Of a stretch of 44,841 bases of DNA, positions 1-5,927 are shown in pieces (position 1 is the first letter of the stretch; every line of letters begins with the position of its first letter). The stretch covers positions 1 through 44,841 of the forward strand of contig JAJFGO010000110.1 of NCBI GenBank assembly GCA_021776095.1. The letters run 5' to 3'. This DNA is from Kiloniellaceae bacterium (GTDB lineage Bacteria > Pseudomonadota > Alphaproteobacteria > Kiloniellales > J153). Made by a program: the position numbers and the translations under genes. A model generated the notes under the pieces. That model searched no databases, was not told the DNA's origin, and saw only the letters and a program-made list of their open reading frames with translations.

Positions 1-17
1 TGAAATCGGGGGTGCGC

Positions 18-143
18 GCCTAGTGGTCCGATCCTAACGCTTGGTTCCCAAGCGTTAGGTGAATCGGCCCACCAAGCCGTTGATCTTGTGGGGCGACTTA
101 TCCAAACGGATGGGAACCATCCGTTTGGGTCGCACCACTAGGC
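18..143. repeat. Cloverleaf-like nested inverted repeats
   Basis: Four stems can be drawn. An outer 10-bp perfect stem pairs 18-27 with 134-143. Inside it, 33-44 pairs perfectly with 48-59 (12 bp, loop TTC) and 102-113 pairs perfectly with 117-128 (12 bp, loop GAA). Between them a weaker stem pairs 64-76 with 85-96, with one bulge and one mismatch. The tips of the two perfect hairpins are complementary to each other (TGGTTCCCA at 42-50 and TGGGAACCA at 111-119), so they could kiss as RNA or recombine as DNA. No T-run follows, so it is not an ordinary terminator. It lies 3' of the minus-strand operon ending at 238. I see nothing recognisable in 144-237. Confidence 0.7.
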
Positions 144-237
144 CCGGTCCAACGCGCGTTCAAGGCTCAATTGGCGATAAAGCGAACAGTGACCGCGAAC
201 ATCTGAGTGCTGTTCATGCTCGGGCCATTACCACAAT

Positions 238-1023
238 TCAGGCGCGCGGGAAGCTCGGCTTCCGCTTGTCGAAAAACGCGGCAATGCCTTCCCGAGCCTC
301 GGCTCCGCCCAGAGCGCGGGCGATGGCGTCTGCTTCCTGGTCGAGCTGTGCGTCGAGGCTGTGGTGCTGCGCCCCATCAACCAGGCGCTTGATCTCCGCC
401 AAGGCGTGCGGCGGGCCCTCAGCAAGGATAGTGGCGCGTGCGATTGCGTCGTCGAGGGCCTGGCCCGGCGTGCTGAGGTGATTGATAAGACCCAGCGCGT
501 GCAAGCGCTCGACCCCGATGCGGTCGCCGGTCATGGCCATCTCGTTGAGCAATTGACGCGGCAGGGCCCGGCCCAGGAACGCTGTTGCGCCGCCGTCGGG
601 GGTCAGGCCGATCTTCACATAGGCGACCGAAAGATAGGCATCGCGCGCCGCCACGATTAAATCGCAGGCCAGCGCCAAGGAGGCGCCGGCACCGGCCGCG
701 CCGCCCTCGATCGCCGCGATGATGGGCTTGGGGCAGGCGCGCATGGCGCGGATCATGGTGTGCAAACGGTCGACCCCGGCCTTGCGGTCGTTCAGCTCCA
801 TGGCGGCGCGTTCGCGCAAGCCCACGACGTTGCCGCCGGAGGAGAAAAAACCCTCGGCGCCGGTGACCACGATGCCGCCAACACCATCGTCGGCGCCGGC
901 CAGGGTGATGACATTCGCAAAGTCCTCGTAGAAGTCCCAGCCCAAGGCGTTGCGGGTGGCGGGATCGTCGTTGACGGCGATCAGGATCCTGCCGTCGCGC
1001 CGGGTGCTCAGGTGACTGGTCAT
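238..1023 (-). CDS. Crotonase-fold enoyl-CoA isomerase/hydratase, PaaG-like
   Basis: The 261-aa protein has the length and fold signature of the crotonase superfamily, with the oxyanion-hole region at residues 60-66 and the GAGASLALACD segment at 111-121. The two glutamates of true enoyl-CoA hydratases are absent: Ser115 and Tyr135 sit in their places. It instead carries a TPDGG motif with Asp143, as in PaaG-type and related isomerases that use one Asp. I therefore favour a double-bond isomerase or a related reaction on an acyl-CoA over simple hydration. It is the last gene of the nine-gene minus-strand operon and starts 1 bp after the stop of the upstream acyl-CoA dehydrogenase gene, so translational coupling is likely. 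Family assignment is firm; the reaction is inferred. Confidence 0.85.
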   Translation of the reverse strand: MTSHLSTRRDGRILIAVNDDPATRNALGWDFYEDFANVITLAGADDGVGGIVVTGAEGFFSSGGNVVGLRERAAMELNDRKAGVDRLHTMIRAMRACPKPIIAAIEGGAAGAGASLALACDLIVAARDAYLSVAYVKIGLTPDGGATAFLGRALPRQLLNEMAMTGDRIGVERLHALGLINHLSTPGQALDDAIARATILAEGPPHALAEIKRLVDGAQHHSLDAQLDQEADAIARALGGAEAREGIAAFFDKRKPSFPRA

Positions 1024-1024
1024 G

Positions 1025-2161
1025 TCAGGCGGCTTTCGAGAATGCGATAAAACGTTCCAGGTGATGGTCGGCGTCGCCTAGTTGATGGTCGATCATGGTC
1101 AGGCGCTTCGCGTAGTGCGGCAGCGCGTAGTCCCAGGTCATGGCGATGCCGCCGTGCAGTTGGATCGAGTCCTCGGCGACCAGGCGGCCGACCCGTCCGA
1201 TCAGGTTCTTGGCGGCCGAGAGGGTCCGTTCGCGCTCCGCGCGCGGTGCGTCCAATTTTCCGGCGGCGAGCATGGTGGCGGACCGCGCCTGCTCGATCTC
1301 CAGGCACATATCGACCATGCGGTGTTGCAGGGCTTGGAACTTTCCCAGGGGCACGCCGAACTGCGTGCGTGTGCGCAGATAGTCCAGGGTCGTGTCGCGG
1401 CACACCTCCATGATGCCGAGGGCCTCCGCGCACAGGGCCAGGACACCGCGTCCGATAACGCGCTCGATGGCGGGATAGGCGGTCCCCGCCGTGCCGAGGC
1501 ACGTTTCGGCGGAAACCCGCGCGCCGACCAGGTCGATCTCCGCGGCGCGCCCGCCATCGACGGTCCCATAGCCGCGCCGGGTCACGCCCTCGGGGTCGCC
1601 GGCGACCAGGAACAGGCTCAGGCCGTCTGGGTCCGCCGCGTCGCCGCCGGTGCGCGCGGAGACAATCAGGGCGTCCGCCGTATCGCCGTTGAGCACCACC
1701 GATTTGCGTCCGTCCAGGATCCAGCCGCCGGCGTCCTCGCGCGCACGGGTGCGAACCTCCGATAGGGCATAGCGGCTGTCCGGCTCGCCATGGGCGAAGG
1801 CCAGCAAGCGGGTGCCGGCGATGACCTCGGCGATCTGCGCCTGTTGCGCCGCGGTTCCAGCCTCGGCGAGAAGGCCCGCGCCCAAGACCGCGCTGGCCAG
1901 GAACGGTTCGACCGCCAAGCCGCGGCCGACTTCTTCCATCACCACCATGATGTCCACGCCGGCGCCGCCTAAGCCGCCCATTTCCGCGGGCACAAGTGCG
2001 CCGATCAGACCCAAGTCCGCGAAGTCGGTCCAAAGTGCGCGGCTGAAGCCGTCGTCACTAGCGGCGAAATCGTGGCGCGCCTGGATCGGGTAACGCTCGC
2101 GGAACAGGCGCGCGGCGGTGTCGCGCAGGATGCGGCGCTCTTCCGAAAGTTCGAAGTCCAT
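1025..2161 (-). CDS. Acyl-CoA dehydrogenase, probable non-catalytic partner subunit
   Basis: This 378-aa flavoprotein-family protein spans the N-terminal helical, middle beta and C-terminal helical acyl-CoA dehydrogenase domains. It keeps the FAD/partner-contact elements RTQFGVPLGKFQ and QLHGGIAMTWDY. The C-terminal stretch after the latter reads LTMIDHQLGDADHHL, so the usual YEGT-type segment carrying the catalytic Glu is missing, and no obvious alternative Glu follows the FGxP helix. The adjacent upstream gene encodes a second dehydrogenase that does retain a candidate base. Such side-by-side pairs form alpha2beta2 enzymes in actinobacterial steroid side-chain catabolism, with one subunit catalytic. 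The start has a strong GGGGAGAGGA ribosome-binding site 6 nt upstream. The heteromer is inference. Confidence 0.85.
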   Translation of the reverse strand: MDFELSEERRILRDTAARLFRERYPIQARHDFAASDDGFSRALWTDFADLGLIGALVPAEMGGLGGAGVDIMVVMEEVGRGLAVEPFLASAVLGAGLLAEAGTAAQQAQIAEVIAGTRLLAFAHGEPDSRYALSEVRTRAREDAGGWILDGRKSVVLNGDTADALIVSARTGGDAADPDGLSLFLVAGDPEGVTRRGYGTVDGGRAAEIDLVGARVSAETCLGTAGTAYPAIERVIGRGVLALCAEALGIMEVCRDTTLDYLRTRTQFGVPLGKFQALQHRMVDMCLEIEQARSATMLAAGKLDAPRAERERTLSAAKNLIGRVGRLVAEDSIQLHGGIAMTWDYALPHYAKRLTMIDHQLGDADHHLERFIAFSKAA

Positions 2162-2176
2162 GGGCGTCCTCTCCCC

Positions 2177-3373
2177 CTAGAGGCGCAGCATCTGTTTGGC
2201 GACGATGTTGCGCTGAATTTCGTTCGAGCCACCATAGATCGAAAGCTTACGCATGTTGAAATACTGGCGTGCCAGGGGCATGGCGTAGTCCGGCCCGATC
2301 GGCGCCTCGTTATAGCCTTCGTCGAAGGCCTCGGGCACGAAGGGCAAGGCATAGGGGCCGATCGCCCGGCGCAACAGGTCCGTGATCTCCTGGCGGATCA
2401 TTGTGCCCTTAATTTTCAGCATGGAGCTTTCAAGGCCCGGCGCGGTACCCGCCGCCGCGGCGCAGAGCGTGCGCAGATTGAGGGTCGCCATGGCCATGAG
2501 GTCGATCTCGACCTGCGCCACGCGGGCGGCGAACAGGGGGTTCTCGGCCAGGGGCCGGCCGTCACTCTTTTGATCGCGTGCGACTTGTTTCAGATGGTCC
2601 AGGCTCTGCAATGAGAAGGCGACCCCGGCGATGCCCGTGCGCTCGTGAGTGAGCAGGTACTTGGCGTAGGTCCAGCCCTTGTTCTCTTCGCCGACCAGGT
2701 TCGCCGCCGGAACCCGCACGTCTTCGAGAAAGACCTCGTTGATCTCGTGCTCGCCTTCCAAGGTGACGATCGGCCGCACGGTGATGCCAGGGCTGTCCAT
2801 GTCGATCAGCAGGAAGGAGATGCCTTCTTGCGGTTTAACCTGGGTATCTGTCTTGACCAGGCAAAACATCTTGTCGGCAAAGTGACCGAGCGTGGTCCAG
2901 GTTTTCTGTCCGTTGACGATGTAGTGGTCGCCGTCGCGCACCGCCCGGGTTTTGAGGGAAGCTAGGTCCGAGCCCGCGCCCGGCTCGCTATAGCCCTGGC
3001 ACCACCAGTCCTGGTCATTGAGGATACGCGGCAGGTAGGTACGTTTCTGCGCCTCGGTGCCGAACTTGATCAGCACCGGGCCCAGCATGTTCAGACCGAA
3101 GGGCACGATGCGCGGCGCGCCGGCGGCGATGCATTCCTCGTCGAAGATATGCTTTTGCACCGGCGTCCAGCCGGTGCCGCCGTGTTCGACCGGCCAATGC
3201 CAGGCGAGCCAGCCCCGCGCATTGAGCACGGCGTGCCAGGTCAGGTAGTCCCGCTTGTCGAGGCGCTTGCCATCCCGGACCTTGGCGGCCAGGGCGTGCG
3301 GCAAGTCCTCTTTCAAAAAGGCGCGCACCGATTCGCGAAACGCGGATTCCTCGGCGCTGAAGTTCATGTCCAT
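2177..3373 (-). CDS. Acyl-CoA dehydrogenase, probable catalytic subunit
   Basis: The 398-aa acyl-CoA dehydrogenase starts at MDMNFSAEES. The open frame extends 40 codons further upstream into the previous gene, but a GAGGGAA ribosome-binding site precedes 3373 and homologues begin here. The flavin-binding segment CQGYSEPGAGSDLASL lies at 125-140 and WTTLGHFAD near 159-167. At the C-terminus YGGSNEIQRN (380-389) replaces the classical YEGT, so the MCAD-position Glu is Gly381. Glu244 in LTHERTG (241-247) is the likely catalytic base, as in isovaleryl-CoA-type and ChsE2-type enzymes. It sits between the thiolase and the Glu-less dehydrogenase, spaced 16 and 15 bp. It should form the alpha-beta double bond of the pathway acyl-CoA, passing electrons to ETF. 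Confidence 0.88.
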   Translation of the reverse strand: MDMNFSAEESAFRESVRAFLKEDLPHALAAKVRDGKRLDKRDYLTWHAVLNARGWLAWHWPVEHGGTGWTPVQKHIFDEECIAAGAPRIVPFGLNMLGPVLIKFGTEAQKRTYLPRILNDQDWWCQGYSEPGAGSDLASLKTRAVRDGDHYIVNGQKTWTTLGHFADKMFCLVKTDTQVKPQEGISFLLIDMDSPGITVRPIVTLEGEHEINEVFLEDVRVPAANLVGEENKGWTYAKYLLTHERTGIAGVAFSLQSLDHLKQVARDQKSDGRPLAENPLFAARVAQVEIDLMAMATLNLRTLCAAAAGTAPGLESSMLKIKGTMIRQEITDLLRRAIGPYALPFVPEAFDEGYNEAPIGPDYAMPLARQYFNMRKLSIYGGSNEIQRNIVAKQMLRL

Positions 3374-3389
3374 GAGTTCTGCGTTCCCT

Positions 3390-4538
3390 CTAAAGCGTCG
3401 CCTCACTGCCCCAGATCGAGGTGACCTGCGACGACAACACGCCGCCGTTGCCGTGAGCCAGGGCGACCTTTGCGTTCTTGACCTGCCGGGCACCGGCCTC
3501 GCCGCGAATCTGCGTGACCGCCTCGATCATGGTGTAGAGGCCGTACATGCCTGGATGCACGCACGACAGCCCGCCGCCGGAGGTGTTGACCGGCAACGGG
3601 CCACCGGGCGCGATCCGCCCGCCGGAGACGAAAGGCCCGCCTTCGCCCTTGGCGCAAAAGCCTAGATCCTCCAAAAACAGAATCGTGTTGATGGTGAAGG
3701 CGTCGTAGAGCATCAGCAGGTCGATGTCCTTCCGCGCGACGCCGGCCATCTCGAAGGCGCGCGGCCCGCTATCCACGGCCGCCGAAACCGTAAGCGCCGG
3801 CATACACGAAATCATGCGGTGGTGATGCGCCATGGCCGCGCCCAGCAGGTAAACCGGCGCCTTGGGCCGGTCCTTGGCGCGATCGGCGCGGGTCATCACC
3901 ATGGCCGCGCCGCCGTCGGTGACCAGGCAGCAATCCAGCTTGCCCAGGGGATCGTTGATTATGCGGGCGTTCAAGACATCGTCGATACTCAACGGCCCCC
4001 GGGCGAAGGCATCCGGGTTGAGATTGGCCCATTGCCGCGCGGCCACCGCCACTTCCGCCATGTGGGTGCGAGTGGTGCCGAATTCGTGCATGTGGCGCGC
4101 GGCGGCCAGGGCATAGGCCGTGATCGGGTTGCGCGGCTTGAACGCGGCCTCGTAGGGCATGGGCTCCGAGATCGACGTAAAGCCCCCGGCGGAGCGCTGG
4201 TTCGAGCCGTAGGCGATAACCGCGACGTCGCACAGGCCTGCCTCCAAGGCCAGGGCGGCATTGAGTGCGTGGGCCTGAAACGACGATCCGCCGATGTTCG
4301 AACCGTTGGAGAACCTTGGCCGGACGCCCAGGTATTCCGCGACCGACATGGCGGGCATGGAATGCACCGCCGTTGCCGCGAAGACGCCGTCCACGTCGGC
4401 GATATTCAGACCGGCCTCAGCCAAGGCGATATGCACCGATTCGGCCAAAAGCTCCATGGCGCTGCGCCCCGGCGCCTCGCCACATCCCACCATGCCGACG
4501 CCGACGCAGGCGGCCGTGCCTCTCAAACTCTTGCTCAT
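3390..4538 (-). CDS. Ltp2/SCP2-type thiolase-like protein lacking the nucleophilic Cys
   Basis: The 382-aa protein has the thiolase fold of the lipid-transfer-protein clade. The segment that carries the acylated Cys in true thiolases reads NIGGSSFQAH (81-90), so Ser85/Ser86 replace it. The usual HDAF motif is YDAF (Tyr278), the GHP motif is VHPGMYG (His328, Tyr332), and the C-terminal CxG loop is AHGNGG (His362). This set matches the Ltp2-type retro-aldolases that use tyrosines and need a DUF35 partner, and a DUF35 protein is encoded 13 bp upstream in the same operon. I infer C-C cleavage of a beta-hydroxy- or beta-keto-acyl-CoA by a thiol-independent route. A degenerate thiolase with another substrate remains possible. 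The fold is certain, the chemistry is not. Confidence 0.85.
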   Translation of the reverse strand: MSKSLRGTAACVGVGMVGCGEAPGRSAMELLAESVHIALAEAGLNIADVDGVFAATAVHSMPAMSVAEYLGVRPRFSNGSNIGGSSFQAHALNAALALEAGLCDVAVIAYGSNQRSAGGFTSISEPMPYEAAFKPRNPITAYALAAARHMHEFGTTRTHMAEVAVAARQWANLNPDAFARGPLSIDDVLNARIINDPLGKLDCCLVTDGGAAMVMTRADRAKDRPKAPVYLLGAAMAHHHRMISCMPALTVSAAVDSGPRAFEMAGVARKDIDLLMLYDAFTINTILFLEDLGFCAKGEGGPFVSGGRIAPGGPLPVNTSGGGLSCVHPGMYGLYTMIEAVTQIRGEAGARQVKNAKVALAHGNGGVLSSQVTSIWGSEATL

Positions 4539-4551
4539 GCGGCGGGCTCTC

Positions 4552-4929
4552 TCACAGCGGGGTGAACAGGACTTGCGGCTGTCCGTCCAGGGCGGCCACG
4601 CGCGCGCGCACCTTCATACCGATCTTGACCGCCGTGGGTTCGACGTCGACCACCCGGCTCATCATGCGGGGCCCCTCGGCCAGATCGATCAAGGCGACGT
4701 TGTAGTCGCCGCCCTTTTCCGGGCGGTTGCGCACCACGGTGGTGGAATAGACCACGCCGTCGCCGCTGGCCTCGACCCAGTCCAGACCGGTTTCGCCGGT
4801 GCCGGGCACGGCGACGCGTGGATAGAACACATAGCGGCCGCTGTCCTTAGCGCGCTGGATCATAAACTTGCCCTCGGCCAGAAAGGCCCGGAATTGGGCC
4901 TCCGGCCCCAGGGTCGCGGTTTTACTCAT
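4552..4929 (-). CDS. DUF35 OB-fold protein without zinc-ribbon cysteines
   Basis: This 125-aa protein matches the DUF35/OB-fold family that partners Ltp2-like thiolases and HMG-CoA-synthase-like enzymes. The N-terminal helix (about 8-22) is followed by the position of the rubredoxin-like zinc ribbon, then an OB-fold from about residue 55 to the end (VVYSTTVVRN, YNVALIDLAEG, KVRARVAAL). The normal CxxC pairs are gone: the segment reads RAKDSGRYVFYPRVAVPGTG and the whole protein has no cysteine. The zinc site is therefore lost while the fold is probably kept. It overlaps the flavoprotein gene stop by 8 bp and has a GAGGGAGA ribosome-binding site. Its likely role is to complete the active site or acyl-CoA tunnel of the neighbouring thiolase-like protein. 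Confidence 0.85.
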   Translation of the reverse strand: MSKTATLGPEAQFRAFLAEGKFMIQRAKDSGRYVFYPRVAVPGTGETGLDWVEASGDGVVYSTTVVRNRPEKGGDYNVALIDLAEGPRMMSRVVDVEPTAVKIGMKVRARVAALDGQPQVLFTPL

Positions 4930-5914
4930 GCACCAAATCTCCCTCGTCCATCGTCGCGCTCAGACCCAAGCGGGCCCGTGCCGCGTTGTATTCCTGTTTA
5001 AGTCGCGCGATGAACACGGCCGTGTCGGCAATCTCCTTAACCGCCCCCACACCTTGCCCGGCGCTCCAGACATCCTTCCAGGCCTTGGCCTTGGAGCTGC
5101 CGCCCTCGAAGTTCATTTTCGAGGCATCGCTTTGCGGCAGATCGTTCGGGTCCATGCCGGCCGCTACGACGGACGGTTTCAGGTAATTACCCAGCACGCC
5201 GGAAAAGAAGTTCGTATAGACGATGTCGTTGGCCGCGCTCTCCACGATCATCTGTTTGTAGCCTTCGGGCGCGCGGGCCTCGTGGGTCGCGATAAAGGCG
5301 GAGCCGATATAGGCCAGGTCCGCGCCCATGGCCTGGGCCGCTAGCACCGCGCCGCCGGTCGCGATGGCGCCGGACAGCAACAGGGGGCCGTCGAACCAGG
5401 CCCGGATTTCCTGGATCAGCGCGAAGGGCGAGGTGATGCCGGCATGGCCGCCGGCCCCGGCCGCCACCGCGATCAAACCGTCCGCGCCTTTCTCGATGGC
5501 TTTGTGCGCGAAACGATTGTTGATGATGTCGTGCAGGGTGATCCCGCCATAGGAATGGGCGGCTTGGTTGACCTCCTCGCGCGCGCCGAGCGAGGTGATC
5601 AGGATCGGAACCTTGTGCTTCACGCAGACGTCCAAATCCTGCATCAAGCGCGGGTTGGAGCGGTGCACGATCTGGTTCACCGCATAGGGCGCGGCGGGCC
5701 GGTCCGGGTTCTTCTGGTTGTGCCGGTCGAGCGCCTCGGTGATGGTCTTAAGCCAGACCGCAAGTTCTTCCTGCGGGCGCGCGTTCAGGGCCGGAAAGGC
5801 GCCGACGATGCCCGCCGTGCATTGGGCGATCACCAGGTCCGGGTTGGAGACAATGAACAAGGGCGCGCCCACTGCGGGCAGCGACAGTCCCTGAAGGATC
5901 GGCGGCAAGGCCAT
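4922..5914 (-). CDS. Nitronate-monooxygenase-family FMN protein
   Basis: The 330-aa TIM-barrel protein has the NMO/2-nitropropane-dioxygenase pattern: an N-terminal PLFIVSNPDL strand, ITSLGAREEV, a GADGLIAVAAGAGGHAG phosphate/FMN-binding segment with the conserved His, GAIATGGAVLAAQAMGADLAYIGSAFI for the FMN phosphate, and an extended C-terminal lid. Within an acyl-CoA operon a nitroalkane oxidase makes little sense. Some NMO-like proteins of this kind act as flavin-dependent acyl-CoA oxidoreductases; IpdC of actinobacterial steroid-ring catabolism is the best-known case. I suggest a redox step on an acyl-CoA intermediate, unproven. A GAGGAG ribosome-binding site sits 8 nt before the ATG, just after the stop of the ligase gene. 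Confidence 0.85.
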   Translation of the reverse strand: MALPPILQGLSLPAVGAPLFIVSNPDLVIAQCTAGIVGAFPALNARPQEELAVWLKTITEALDRHNQKNPDRPAAPYAVNQIVHRSNPRLMQDLDVCVKHKVPILITSLGAREEVNQAAHSYGGITLHDIINNRFAHKAIEKGADGLIAVAAGAGGHAGITSPFALIQEIRAWFDGPLLLSGAIATGGAVLAAQAMGADLAYIGSAFIATHEARAPEGYKQMIVESAANDIVYTNFFSGVLGNYLKPSVVAAGMDPNDLPQSDASKMNFEGGSSKAKAWKDVWSAGQGVGAVKEIADTAVFIARLKQEYNAARARLGLSATMDEGDLVHE

Positions 5915-5927
5915 CAGCTAATTCTCC

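Noticed and set aside
33-59. Similarity of the CCTAACG...CGTTAGG hairpin to integron attC core sites
   Set aside because: Only 27 bp long, no extrahelical bases or unpaired central spacer, no integrase or cassette genes; the resemblance is to the core words only.
1020-2033. Long reading frame overlapping the acyl-CoA dehydrogenase in another frame
   Set aside because: Arg/Gly-rich, low-complexity product typical of shadow frames in GC-rich DNA; the acyl-CoA dehydrogenase in this span has clear motifs.
4922-5914. Simple call as nitroalkane-detoxifying enzyme
   Set aside because: Context is entirely acyl-CoA metabolism; kept at family level only.
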